A stretch of 64,000 nucleotides of DNA from Halobacillus salinus (GTDB lineage Bacteria; Bacillota; Bacilli; Bacillales; Halobacillaceae). A program made the translations under genes and the position numbers. Below the pieces are notes generated by a model, which was not told where the DNA came from, did not search any database, and was given only the letters and a program-made list of their open reading frames with translations. Shown in pieces: positions 45,603 through 54,185 of the stretch (the first letter of the stretch is position 1; each line of letters begins with the position of its first letter). Location of the stretch: assembly GCF_004684905.1 (NCBI RefSeq), contig NZ_SRJC01000001.1, positions 558,001-622,000 of the forward strand. Direction: 5' to 3'.

Positions 45603-46922
45603 TTAAGCACCCCACGTCTTCCCTTTCATGATAAGAGGGTAGAGGAACGCGACAATTATAAAGGTGGTGAACCCAGGGGACCATGCATCTGGAAGCAGGA
45701 AGTATAATATTCCTCCAAAAATGATGTGGAACATAGCCCATGGGTTGATGCTTGATGTCTTAGTGAGTTGAGCAAGAGCCTGTTCGTTCAAATAAAGACG
45801 TTTGACGATTAAATAATCACTCGTGATGACAGCTGAAATCGGTATGATCAAGCCCCCTAGAAGAGATATATAGGATTCTGCTTCATTGACCAGATCCGGA
45901 AATCCGCTCAGTATGACCCCCACAGTACCGAACAAGACCGCACTCTGTACACGGGTTAAACGACTGAATGTGTTCAGGAGGCTGTAACCACCGGTGTAAG
46001 CATTGCTGATATTGATCGAGACCATGGAAATGATAGCCGTCAAGGTGATGATTGCAATGAAAATCGGTGATTGCGTTTGTTCACTTGAAGAGACATAAGG
46101 GTTTATATCCTGGTAAAGAAAAGCAGAGGCACAACCGATGAAAGCAGTAATGAAAAATCCAATTCCATTCCCTACTAGAAGCCCCCAAAAACCATGAGTC
46201 GGTGTCTTTGCGTATCTTGTCATATCTGCAGAAGCACTAACTCCGGATACATATTGGACAAAAGCGAGACTGGCAAAGAAAAAGAAGCTCGGCCAAGAGA
46301 TAGATGTTGAGCTATTGGCAAGCGTAAGCCATGAACCCTGCATATCATTTGTAGTAAAGTATAGATAGATCATCGTTCCTTCACCTATGAGAAGAAGAGG
46401 AAGGAAATAACTTGTTGCCTTTTTAACGGCGTCAAAGCCGATAATGGCAAGCACAACCATCAGGATAGAAAGTGGGATAGAGAATAGTAGAAACGGTATT
46501 TCTTTGCCTGAAATTCTAATGATTAACTGCTGGATGACATATGTACCACCAATTGTCTGCACACTGAACCAGTACAAAGAAGTAATGCTCCGTATCGGAG
46601 AAGATAAGTACCGTGCTCCTTGTACACCAAGCATTGTCCGGATCGCATATTGCGCTGGAATGCCTAGTCTTGCACCAGGTAATGACAAGTAAGATACAAA
46701 CAAGAATCCTAATAGCGCTCCAATACAGGTGGAAATGATACCTGCCCAAAAAGATAGTCCGCCTTCCAACACAGCAAGAGCTGGAACGAGAAAGTTACCA
46801 GCGTTTGCTGCGATAGCGATTTGTATAATGGCAAATCGGTACCAGGGAGTATTCTGCTGATCCTTAGGGACCGATTCTAATCCTATTGTCTCAATCATCG
46901 ACTTGCGGGGGTTTGCACCCAT
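45603..46922 (-). CDS. NCS1-family purine/cytosine permease
   Basis: 439-residue transporter with about 12 membrane segments, of the nucleobase-cation-symport-1 family (cytosine permease CodB group). The N-terminus IGLESVPKDQQNTPWYRF is typical of that group, as are GNFLVPALAVLEGGLSF and SADMTRYAKTP (a conserved DxTRY motif). The substrate could be cytosine, another nucleobase, or a vitamin; no deaminase gene is adjacent. The ribosome binding site (AAAGGA) is rather far from ATG. It is divergent from ytkK. Confidence 0.88.
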   Translation of the reverse strand: MGANPRKSMIETIGLESVPKDQQNTPWYRFAIIQIAIAANAGNFLVPALAVLEGGLSFWAGIISTCIGALLGFLFVSYLSLPGARLGIPAQYAIRTMLGVQGARYLSSPIRSITSLYWFSVQTIGGTYVIQQLIIRISGKEIPFLLFSIPLSILMVVLAIIGFDAVKKATSYFLPLLLIGEGTMIYLYFTTNDMQGSWLTLANSSTSISWPSFFFFASLAFVQYVSGVSASADMTRYAKTPTHGFWGLLVGNGIGFFITAFIGCASAFLYQDINPYVSSSEQTQSPIFIAIITLTAIISMVSINISNAYTGGYSLLNTFSRLTRVQSAVLFGTVGVILSGFPDLVNEAESYISLLGGLIIPISAVITSDYLIVKRLYLNEQALAQLTKTSSINPWAMFHIIFGGILYFLLPDAWSPGFTTFIIVAFLYPLIMKGKTWGA

Positions 46923-47032
46923 GAGACTTCACGTCCTTTCTGCCGCATTAATTGTACAGAAGGCTATAAAACTTGTAAACAAAGTGAAACTAAAACATAC
47001 CAATGACAGAAGTAACGGAGGAGGAATGTAAT

Positions 47033-47791
47033 GTGAGGCACGCTATTATTACGGCTGGCACAAAAGGACTTGGCAAGAAAGTGACGGAACGTTTATTAGC
47101 CAAAGGTGTTTCTGTCACAGCAACTTACAGAAGTGACCGCGATAAAGCGCTCGAATTATTGGAGGAGTTTCCTAGTCAAAAGGAATCGATCCAGTTGCTC
47201 CAAGCTGACGTTACCAATACGTCTGACTTAGAGCGTGTAGTGAAAGAGGCAATTTCCAGGTTCGGTCGGGTGGATTATTTAATTAATAATGCTGGACCTT
47301 ATATTTTTGAACGAAAAAAATTGATGGATTATTCGACGGAAGAATGGGAAGCTATGGTTAGAGGTAATCTTGATGCGGTGTTTCACCTTATGAAGCAGAC
47401 TGTACCTCATATGAGGGAACAGCGTTTTGGTCGGATTATCAACTATGGTTTTCAAGGAGCGGGTGAGGCATCGGGCTGGATCTACCGTTCCGCATTTGCT
47501 GCAGCAAAAGTCGGACTCGTATCGTTAACGAAGACTATTGCTTATGAAGAGGCGGAGTTCGGTATCACTTCGAATATGATTTGCCCGGGTAAGATATTGG
47601 AAGAATGGAAAGAAGCATCGATTGAAGATGGGAAGCGGGTGAAAGACGAGGAAACTCCGATCGGAAGACCTGGTACGGGAGAGGACATTGCCCGTACAAT
47701 CGAGTTTCTTTGTCACGAAGATTCGGATATGATCACGGGTACTATTTACGAAGTAACAGGCGGTCTTGACGTCATTCATCGACATTTATGA
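47033..47791 (+). CDS. ytkK: SDR-fold protein (YtkK-like) lacking the catalytic Ser and Tyr
   Basis: 252-residue Rossmann protein. The nucleotide motif reads TAGTKGLG (7-14) and NNAG is at 85-88. The active-site strand that normally reads IIxISS reads IINYGF (135-140), and the SxYxxxK helix reads SAFAAAK, with Phe155 in place of the catalytic Tyr and Lys159 kept. It may therefore bind a dinucleotide without normal SDR catalysis. The start is a GTG with GGAGG eight bases upstream; a longer ATG frame from 47003 would have no site. The name is based on resemblance and on proximity of ald; unsure. Confidence 0.8.
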   Translation: MRHAIITAGTKGLGKKVTERLLAKGVSVTATYRSDRDKALELLEEFPSQKESIQLLQADVTNTSDLERVVKEAISRFGRVDYLINNAGPYIFERKKLMDYSTEEWEAMVRGNLDAVFHLMKQTVPHMREQRFGRIINYGFQGAGEASGWIYRSAFAAAKVGLVSLTKTIAYEEAEFGITSNMICPGKILEEWKEASIEDGKRVKDEETPIGRPGTGEDIARTIEFLCHEDSDMITGTIYEVTGGLDVIHRHL

Positions 47792-47808
47792 ACAAAGCGA
47801 AAAAAGAG

Positions 47809-47836
47809 TTGTTTTCCGTGTCGATTTTGTTACAAT
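47809..47836 (+). promoter_or_regulatory. Predicted sigma-A promoter of ald
   Basis: TTGTTT (47809-47814), 16-base spacer, TACAAT (47831-47836). Confidence 0.65.
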
Positions 47837-47850
47837 GAAAGGGCTTTCAT
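47835..47850 (+). promoter_or_regulatory. cre-like palindrome over the ald start site
   Basis: ATGAAAGGGCTTTCAT differs from an ideal cre (ATGAAAGCGCTTTCAT) by one central base. It overlaps the -10 and the likely transcription start, a repressing position. Confidence 0.45.
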
Positions 47851-47908
47851 GCGTGCGAACATCGAAAGCAGTGGGATACAGAAAGAATGGAATGGGAGGT
47901 AGACGACC

Positions 47909-49027
47909 GTGAAAATCGGAATACCAAGAGAGATCAAAAATAATGAAAATCGTGTCGCTATGACGCCTTCAGGAGTCGTCAGTTTGACGAATGAAGGTCA
48001 TGAAGTATTCGTTGAAACACAGGCAGGAATGGGCTCTAGTTTTACGGACGAACAGTATGTCGAGGCAGGAGCAACAATTGTATCGACAGCTAAAGAAGCG
48101 TGGAGCAAAGAAATGGTTATGAAAGTGAAGGAGCCACTTCCGGAAGAATTCGATTATTTTTATGATGGACTTATTTTATTTACTTATCTGCACCTAGCTC
48201 CGGAACCGGAATTAACGAAAGCGCTCGTTGAAAACAGAGTAACAGCAATTGCCTATGAGACGGTTCAGGCACCGAATGGTTCTCTCCCTTTATTAACGCC
48301 AATGAGTGAAGTGGCAGGACGAATGGCCTCTCAAATCGGTGCTCAGTTCCTTGAGAAGTCCTATGGAGGAAAGGGTGTTCTCTTGGGAGGTATTCCTGGC
48401 GTTCGCCGTGGTCGTGTGACGGTTATCGGTGGAGGAGTCGTAGGGACGAACGCTGCGAAGATCGCGATGGGGCTAGGTGCTGATGTGACGATCATCGACT
48501 TGAGCCCGGAACGCCTCCGTCAATTAGATGACATTTTTGGATCGGATATCAATACCCTGATGTCTAACCCATTGAACATTCAAGAAGCTCTGGAAGAATC
48601 GGACTTAGTAATAGGAGCAGTTCTCATTCCAGGAGCCAAAGCGCCGAAGCTTGTAAGTGAAGATGTTGTGAAATCCATGAAAGAAGGCTCTGTCATTGTA
48701 GATGTAGCCATCGATCAAGGAGGTATCTTTGAAACAACAGATCGAATTACAACGCATGATAACCCGACTTACGAAAAACATGGCGTCTTGCATTATGCCG
48801 TTGCCAACATGCCAGGTGCAGTCCCACGTACATCGACAATCGGATTGACAAACGTTACGGTGCCATATGCCTTGCAGCTTGCCAATAAGGGATATGTCAA
48901 AGCCTGCCAAGATAACGAGGCCTTGTTGAAAGGAATCAACACGCTAGAAGGGTATGTAACGTACAAAGCAGTTGCAGAGGCACAGGATTTGCAATTTGCT
49001 GATGCGAAGAATTTAATTAACAAGTAA
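47909..49027 (+). CDS. ald: Alanine dehydrogenase
   Basis: 372-residue NAD-dependent enzyme that deaminates L-alanine to pyruvate and ammonia, needed for alanine use and in sporulation. Motifs are [18 protein letters not shown] (3-20), the Rossmann [15 protein letters not shown] (about 172-186), and [19 protein letters not shown] start with GGGAGGT eight bases upstream. The preceding region holds a sigma-A-type promoter and a cre-like palindrome. Confidence 0.97.
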   Translation: MKIGIPREIKNNENRVAMTPSGVVSLTNEGHEVFVETQAGMGSSFTDEQYVEAGATIVSTAKEAWSKEMVMKVKEPLPEEFDYFYDGLILFTYLHLAPEPELTKALVENRVTAIAYETVQAPNGSLPLLTPMSEVAGRMASQIGAQFLEKSYGGKGVLLGGIPGVRRGRVTVIGGGVVGTNAAKIAMGLGADVTIIDLSPERLRQLDDIFGSDINTLMSNPLNIQEALEESDLVIGAVLIPGAKAPKLVSEDVVKSMKEGSVIVDVAIDQGGIFETTDRITTHDNPTYEKHGVLHYAVANMPGAVPRTSTIGLTNVTVPYALQLANKGYVKACQDNEALLKGINTLEGYVTYKAVAEAQDLQFADAKNLINK

Positions 49028-49030
49028 TAG

Positions 49031-49063
49031 AAAAGCCGGCAGCTCATTCTGCTGGCTTTTTCT
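49031..49063 (+). terminator. Terminator of ald
   Basis: Stem AAAAGCCGGCAG / CTGCTGGCTTTT with one G-T pair and a T run. Confidence 0.88.
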
Positions 49064-49213
49064 TATGAAGGAAAACTTTCAAAGCGTATTTAAGTGTCAG
49101 GATGGTCAAAGCGATAAAAAAGAAAATCCTACATCATGGTTAAAGAATCTTGTTATACTATACTTAGGGAATACAGGTTAACGAACGAAAATAAATAAAA
49201 TATCGTAAAAACG

Positions 49214-49240
49214 TGAAACCTCTGTACCGACTCAACCGTA
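49214..49240 (+). promoter_or_regulatory. Predicted ECF (sigma-W-type) promoter of the PspA operon
   Basis: TGAAAC (49214-49219), 17-base spacer, CGTA (49237-49240), matching the sigma-W-type consensus TGAAAC-N16-17-CGTA. B. subtilis pspA is a sigma-W gene. The gap 49064-49282 also holds TATACT near 49160, a possible second, sigma-A, start. Confidence 0.75.
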
Positions 49241-49282
49241 CATACAGGTACACGAGGTCAAAGTGGAAGGAGAGGTGAGCAC

Positions 49283-49792
49283 TTGGGATTCTTTTCAAAG
49301 TTGTTCTCAAACAAAAAAGAAACGCCTGAAGTGAAAGAAAGAACTGTATTGAACATTCAAATTGGTGACATTATCACTTACGATCTTGTGGATTACGAAG
49401 TCGTGGGGAAAATCACATACCGGGATGGTTCTTACGAATGGTATGCCTATCAGCTCCTTGAAGGAGATTCAACAAAATGGTTGTCTGCTGAAATGGACGA
49501 TGAACTCGAGTTAGGCATATATGAAACAGTCAAACTGCCGGTGTCCTTGCCATTCCCTAAGAAGTTAGAGTATGAAGGTGCCACCTACTTTAAAGATGAA
49601 GAAGGGGAAGCTAGAGTAACGGGAGAAGGTCGAAGTCAGAATATAAACGGACGAACAACTCGTTATGCAGATTATGTGGCAGAAGATGAAGGCAGTTATT
49701 TGAGTTTGGAATCATGGGGTAGTGAGGTAGAAGTCAGTTATGGCTATGATATCGAATCCTATGAGATTAAAATTATCGCTGGTTCAAAATAA
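49283..49792 (+). CDS. DUF4178 protein, first gene of the PspA operon
   Basis: 169-residue soluble protein of DUF4178, beta-rich, with the features QIGDIITYDLVDYEVVGKI (about 26-44), EWYAYQLLEG and W-LSAEMDDELEL. Function unknown; the family recurs with PspA and spermidine synthase-like genes. TTG start, eight to ten bases behind AGGAGAGGTGA. The first 11 residues (GFFSKLFSNKK) form a short amphipathic, basic helix that could touch the membrane. pspA follows after 15 bases. Confidence 0.85.
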   Translation: MGFFSKLFSNKKETPEVKERTVLNIQIGDIITYDLVDYEVVGKITYRDGSYEWYAYQLLEGDSTKWLSAEMDDELELGIYETVKLPVSLPFPKKLEYEGATYFKDEEGEARVTGEGRSQNINGRTTRYADYVAEDEGSYLSLESWGSEVEVSYGYDIESYEIKIIAGSK

Positions 49793-49807
49793 TAAGGAGG
49801 CATTTAC

Positions 49808-50479
49808 ATGTTCAAGTTTTTCAAACGTGTTAAGACAGTAGTAGGTTCTGAGTTGAATACCATGCTAGACAAGGCAGAAGATCCGGTGAAAATGCTAGAT
49901 CAATTCATGCGCGACATGGAAAGCGACATCCGCGAAGCAGAGGCGGCAGTTGCCAAGCAAATTGCAAATGAAAAGATGTTGAAGCGTAAATATGATGATT
50001 CTCAAGCATTAGTTGACAAACGTATGCAACAGGCAGAAAAGGCTATTGAAGCAGGTAATGAGGACTTAGCTCGTCGTGCACTTGAAGACAAGAAGAACCA
50101 ACAAGAGCAGGCTGAGCAGTTGAAAGCTTCTTGGGAACGTGCTCAGGAAGACTCCAATAACCTTCGTTCGAAGCTCGATGATATGAAAAAAGAATATCAG
50201 GAGATGAAGCTCAAGAAGGATTCCTTGAAAGCTCGTGCTGAATCAGCGAAGACGCGTACGAAGATGAACCGTACAATGTCTAATATCGGAGGCGACGAAT
50301 CACGCCAAGGGTTCGAACGCATGGAAGAGAAAGTTCTGCGTTACGAAGCGGAAGCGGAGACAAGTGAAGACATGTCTCAAGAGAGTCGTTCTCTTGATGA
50401 TGAGTTCGATGCGTTGGATGATAAAGACAGTGTAGACGATGAACTGGCTGCATTAAAGAAAAAAATGAATAAAGAATAA
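49808..50479 (+). CDS. pspA: PspA/IM30 family membrane-stress protein
   Basis: 223-residue coiled-coil protein of the PspA/Vipp1/IM30 (bacterial ESCRT-III-like) family that assembles on damaged membranes. The N-terminal amphipathic helix MFKFFKRVKTVVGSELNTML is followed by EDPVKMLDQFMRDME (about 24-38), the family signature, then long helices to residue 155 and an acidic tail. AAGGAGG lies before ATG. The operon differs from the B. subtilis ydjFGHI and liaIH sets: partners here are DUF4178, DUF4247, DUF350 and a spermidine-synthase-like protein. Confidence 0.95.
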   Translation: MFKFFKRVKTVVGSELNTMLDKAEDPVKMLDQFMRDMESDIREAEAAVAKQIANEKMLKRKYDDSQALVDKRMQQAEKAIEAGNEDLARRALEDKKNQQEQAEQLKASWERAQEDSNNLRSKLDDMKKEYQEMKLKKDSLKARAESAKTRTKMNRTMSNIGGDESRQGFERMEEKVLRYEAEAETSEDMSQESRSLDDEFDALDDKDSVDDELAALKKKMNKE

Positions 50480-50503
50480 TCCTAACTTGTCCGAAATAAG
50501 GAA

Positions 50504-50548
50504 TAGAGTGACGTGCCTGACATACGCTGTTAGGCACGCACTATTTTT
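50504..50548 (+). terminator. Intra-operon terminator-like hairpin after pspA
   Basis: Stem AGTG-A-CGTGCCT / AGGCACG-CACT (small bulge), 13-base loop, then ATTTTT. It would reduce expression of the downstream genes relative to pspA. Confidence 0.72.
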
Positions 50549-50568
50549 CTGAGAGAGGAGGATCTTAC

Positions 50569-51261
50569 ATGAAGGACTTTGCTGGAATAATTGTTGTCGG
50601 AATTATTGCTATTGTTCTGTTATTCAACGTTTTCGGCCCGGATAAAAACCCGCTTAGAGGGATGACTGGTTCTAACGTAGAAGATACATATAATGAATTA
50701 CCGGATGAACCGGATCGTAGTGAAATTATCAATACAATTGATCAATTTAACGGAGATTCGAATAATACATCCTCATCGATAGAAGAACTCATTCAACGTG
50801 CTTTTCCTTTACTAGATACGGTTCAAAGTGATAATGGTGTATCAAAGATTTATATGACACGAGAATTGACCCTGCCGGAAGTGGCAGACCAGTTATCAGA
50901 TCAAGTGCAGCCTCAGGAAATAAGTGAGCGGCAGAGTGATAAACAAGTTCTTGTCTATCCAGAAACATTTGTTATCATACAAGAAAGTAGTGAAGAGCCG
51001 GGACTTGTCACTATTGAACTTGCTGGTGATCAGTTTGTACGGAACAATTATTCTCCGAGCTTTTTCGACGGACTGCTTGCTTATTATATTTTGGACGAAG
51101 TACTGGATGTAGACGATTGGTTCAAGAAGAGAAGGAATACATGCCGTCAAACGAATGACTGTTACGGAGGGTATGGCGTATTCGGAGGTTTGAAATCCAA
51201 TAATTCTGGATCTTTCCGTGGATCTTCTAACCGCGGGGGCGGACCAGGTACAGGAAAATAA
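50569..51261 (+). CDS. DUF4247 membrane-anchored protein
   Basis: 230-residue protein of DUF4247. Residues 5-24 form one membrane segment; the rest is probably extracytoplasmic. Features are FPLLDTVQSDNGVSKIYMT and the stretch SPSFFDGLLAYYILDEVLDVDDW. The last 45 residues hold CRQTNDCYGGYG and a Gly/Ser/Asn/Arg-rich low-complexity end. The two Cys six residues apart could form a disulfide if outside. Ribosome binding site GAGAGGAGG. Function unknown. Confidence 0.85.
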   Translation: MKDFAGIIVVGIIAIVLLFNVFGPDKNPLRGMTGSNVEDTYNELPDEPDRSEIINTIDQFNGDSNNTSSSIEELIQRAFPLLDTVQSDNGVSKIYMTRELTLPEVADQLSDQVQPQEISERQSDKQVLVYPETFVIIQESSEEPGLVTIELAGDQFVRNNYSPSFFDGLLAYYILDEVLDVDDWFKKRRNTCRQTNDCYGGYGVFGGLKSNNSGSFRGSSNRGGGPGTGK

Positions 51262-51276
51262 AGGAGGCTGTTAATC

Positions 51277-51672
51277 ATGGGACCATTTATTGCAACGCTA
51301 GGTTATTTTGTGATCGCTGTTGCGGTCGTCTTAATCGGATTAGTTATTTTTGAATTTTTGACAAAGCAGTATAAAGACTGGGATGAAGTGAAAAGTGGAA
51401 ACCAGGCGGTAGCGATGTCAATCGCCGGAAAAATCATCGGTATTTGTATCGTGTTGTCTTTTGCTATTTATCACAGTTTTACGGTTTGGGATACATTGAT
51501 CTGGGGTGCTTATGGAATGGTACTTCAAATGATTGCGTATTTACTATTCGAGATGTTCACACGCAGCTTCTCTGTTGAGACGAAGCTAAAGGAAAACAAT
51601 ACAGCTGTAGGTATTATCTCCATGGGGGTCTCGATCGGTCTTGCCTTTGTAATTGGTGCTTCCATTACATAA
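51277..51672 (+). CDS. DUF350 small integral membrane protein
   Basis: 131-residue protein with four membrane segments (about 4-28, 44-66, 72-92, 106-130), typical of DUF350 (YjfL in E. coli). The conserved charged stretch between segments 1 and 2 is KQYKDWDEVKSGNQAVA. It begins 15 bases after the DUF4247 stop, behind AAAGGAGG. In E. coli YjfL is also encoded beside a PspA paralogue (YjfJ) and a polyamine-linked ligase (YjfC). Confidence 0.88.
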   Translation: MGPFIATLGYFVIAVAVVLIGLVIFEFLTKQYKDWDEVKSGNQAVAMSIAGKIIGICIVLSFAIYHSFTVWDTLIWGAYGMVLQMIAYLLFEMFTRSFSVETKLKENNTAVGIISMGVSIGLAFVIGASIT

Positions 51673-51695
51673 CGCTGACGGTCCTCATATATGTC

Positions 51696-51731
51696 AAAAG
51701 CCACTAGGATAGTCTCCATAGTGGCTTTTCT
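51696..51731 (+). terminator. Terminator-like hairpin between DUF350 and the spermidine-synthase-like gene
   Basis: Stem AAAAGCCACTA / TAGTGGCTTTT around a 12-base loop, followed by CTTACTT. A second step-down point in the operon. Confidence 0.75.
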
Positions 51732-51763
51732 TACTTGTAGTATGTGTTATAGGAGTGAAAAGG

Positions 51764-53314
51764 TTGGAAGCAAGTAACATCAGAAAGAGTCACTTTATTT
51801 ATTGGGCATCAGGGATTGTTTCCATTTGTGGTATTATTTTCGAGGTTCTGTTCGGAGCGCTTGGCTCTTATATCCTTGGTGATGGAGTGAAGCAGTACAC
51901 ATTGACAATCAGTCTGTTCCTTACTGGAATGGGCATCGGTGCAAGCATGAGTGAAAGGGTCATGAAGAATCTCATTATCACCTTTGTATGGATCGAGTTC
52001 ATGGTCGCCCTTATTGGAGGGTTTTCGAGTTTTGCCATGTTCGGAATGACGGCATTCGCCCCGTCTGGAACAGACGCCTTCCTATTGTATTTGATTACAT
52101 TTACCATTGGTGCGCTGACAGGTGTGGAGTTGCCTATTCTGATTCGGAAAGCGAATGAGATAGGTGTCGAGCTTAATCGCAGTACGGCTCGGGTACTATT
52201 CTCAGACTATGCAGGTGGATTAATAGGCGGCTTGCTGTTCGCCTTTTATTTACGGCCGCAAATGGGAATGGTCAAGAGTGCCTTCTTCGTTGCGTGTATT
52301 AACTTGGCAGTAGCTTTAGTTGTACTCTATTTATTCAGAAGAGACATTAAGCGAATGGCCCTCCATGTTTCATCTGGAGTCGTTATTGCCGTGTTACTGA
52401 TCGCTGGGTTGTTCTTCGGCGAAGAAATGGCGTTCTCCTTTGAACAGAAACTCTACAAGGATCCTATAATCCATATGGAAGAGAGTGCCTACCAAAAAAT
52501 CGTAGTCACGAAAGAACAAGGCGATACTCGTCTTTACCTGAATGGCTCACTTCAATTCAGTTCTTCCGATGAATATCGGTATCATGAGACGCTTGTGCAT
52601 CCGCCAATGGCCTATGCAAAATCCCACCAAAACATCTTAGTACTTGGAGGGGGAGACGGCATTGCCACAAAAGAGTTACTAAAGTATGACGATATAGGTG
52701 AAATCACACTAGTCGATTTAGATCCTGCTGTAACAGAACTCGCGGAAACAAATTACCACTTGCTTCAAGTGAATCAAGACAGCTTGTCTGATGAACGGGT
52801 GAAAGTATTGAATCAGGATGCCTTCAATTTTCTCGAGAAATCAGAAGAGTTCTACGATGTGATCATCGTAGACCTACCAGACCCGAATAATGAGAGCTTG
52901 AACAAATTGTACACACGGGAATTCTATTCGCTGGTACGAAACCACCTTTCCCCGTCAGGAGCAGCGATGATTCAAGCGACATCGCCTGTATTTGCAACAG
53001 AAGTGTACTGGACAATTAATGAAACGGTGGAATCAACCGGTCTATACACCGAAAATTTGCATGTCGATATCCCGAGCTTTGGTAACTGGGGGTTTGTCAT
53101 GGCGAGCCGTGAGAAAATAGATGTCTCCGAGTTAGAAATTGGGGTGGATACGGAGTTCCTCTCAGAAGAAATACTTCCAGCCCTTACTGTGTTTGGGAAA
53201 GATGAAGATGGGGAAATCGTAACGAGTGAAGGGAAAACAGTGGCGTTAAAGCCAAACACTTTAATTGATCCTCACTTGATACAGAAATACGAGAGTGCTT
53301 GGCTTCATTATTAA
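51764..53314 (+). CDS. Membrane-bound spermidine synthase-like protein
   Basis: 516-residue two-part protein. Residues about 10-215 hold seven membrane segments; the C-terminal half (about 225-500) is an aminopropyltransferase (SpeE-like) Rossmann domain with the SAM-binding motif VLGGGDGIATKELLK, VDLDPAVTELAE and the catalytic-Asp region IIVDLPDPNNE. Soluble SpeE has no membrane part, so product or acceptor may be at the membrane. A TTG eight bases after AGGAG is taken as start; a GTG at 51755 overlaps that site. It is the last member of the PspA gene set. Confidence 0.87.
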   Translation: MEASNIRKSHFIYWASGIVSICGIIFEVLFGALGSYILGDGVKQYTLTISLFLTGMGIGASMSERVMKNLIITFVWIEFMVALIGGFSSFAMFGMTAFAPSGTDAFLLYLITFTIGALTGVELPILIRKANEIGVELNRSTARVLFSDYAGGLIGGLLFAFYLRPQMGMVKSAFFVACINLAVALVVLYLFRRDIKRMALHVSSGVVIAVLLIAGLFFGEEMAFSFEQKLYKDPIIHMEESAYQKIVVTKEQGDTRLYLNGSLQFSSSDEYRYHETLVHPPMAYAKSHQNILVLGGGDGIATKELLKYDDIGEITLVDLDPAVTELAETNYHLLQVNQDSLSDERVKVLNQDAFNFLEKSEEFYDVIIVDLPDPNNESLNKLYTREFYSLVRNHLSPSGAAMIQATSPVFATEVYWTINETVESTGLYTENLHVDIPSFGNWGFVMASREKIDVSELEIGVDTEFLSEEILPALTVFGKDEDGEIVTSEGKTVALKPNTLIDPHLIQKYESAWLHY

Positions 53315-53348
53315 GTGAGGGTGAATAATGACATAAGGAGTGGTGAGT

Positions 53349-54029
53349 ATGAAAGTATCTTTTCATGGACATGCAGTAGTCACGGTTGAAGCAAACGGGA
53401 AAACCATCTTGTTTGATCCTTTTATCTCGAATAATGGTAATACAGATCTAAAGGCAGACGAAGTGAAAGCGGATGTAATCTTACTTACGCACGGACATAA
53501 TGATCATGTTGGAGACACCTTTGACATTGCCAAGAGAAATGATGCCCAAGTCGTTGCTCCTTTTGAGCTAGCAGATTATCTGGGAAACAAGGGGCTGAAT
53601 GCACACCCTATGTATATAGGCGGTGCGCATGAGTTCGATTTTGGACAGGTGAAGTTTACTCAAGCCTTCCATGGCTCTTCCTTTACAGAAGAAGATGGAA
53701 CGATTGTTTACACGGGCATGCCGACAGGGATTCTTCTCACAATTGATGGGAAAACGATCTATCATGCCGGTGATACAGGGCTGTTTACAGATATGAAGAT
53801 GATCGGTGAAAGAAACGACATCGACCTTGCCTTCCTGCCGATTGGAGACAATTTCACTATGGGGCCGGATGATGCATTAACAGCTGCAGAGTGGCTGAAT
53901 GCAAAACAGGTCGTTCCGATTCACTATAACACCTTTGATCTTATCAATCAGGACGGAGAAGCATTTGCATCTAAAGTAAGTCCAGGTAAAGGAAAAGCGC
54001 TTAAGCCTGGTGAGTCCATAGAGCTGTAA
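53349..54029 (+). CDS. ytkL: YtkL, metallo-beta-lactamase fold hydrolase (UPF0173)
   Basis: 226-residue metal-dependent hydrolase of unknown substrate. The metal motif is [11 protein letters not shown] (about 48-58); further metal ligands are in YHAGDTGLF and PIHYNTF. The ATG at 53349 is eight bases behind AAGGAG and gives nearly the length of B. subtilis YtkL. It lies 34 bases after the spermidine-synthase-like gene and may share its transcript, though the YtkL-YtoI pairing is seen in B. subtilis without that gene. Confidence 0.92.
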   Translation: MKVSFHGHAVVTVEANGKTILFDPFISNNGNTDLKADEVKADVILLTHGHNDHVGDTFDIAKRNDAQVVAPFELADYLGNKGLNAHPMYIGGAHEFDFGQVKFTQAFHGSSFTEEDGTIVYTGMPTGILLTIDGKTIYHAGDTGLFTDMKMIGERNDIDLAFLPIGDNFTMGPDDALTAAEWLNAKQVVPIHYNTFDLINQDGEAFASKVSPGKGKALKPGESIEL

Positions 54030-54043
54030 TTTACAAAGTTCAG

Positions 54044-54076
54044 ACCTTCCATCTTTCGTGAGATGGAAGGTTTTTT
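54044..54076 (+). terminator. Terminator of ytkL
   Basis: 11-base-pair stem ACCTTCCATCT / AGATGGAAGGT, TTCGTG loop, T run. Confidence 0.92.
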
Positions 54077-54106
54077 GTGTGAATAGAAAGAGATTTCTGC
54101 CATTAA

Positions 54107-54135
54107 TTGCGATGAATCTGTATCAGTTGTATAAT
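54107..54135 (+). promoter_or_regulatory. Predicted sigma-A promoter of ytoI
   Basis: TTGCGA (54107-54112), 17-base spacer, perfect TATAAT (54130-54135). Confidence 0.78.
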
Positions 54136-54185
54136 AACAATTAAAGACAAAACGATTAGTACAGTTAGAAAGTTTGGTGGACGTG

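Noticed and set aside
46983-47000. TGAAAC before ytkK as a second ECF promoter
   Set aside because: No CGTA at 16-17 bases downstream.
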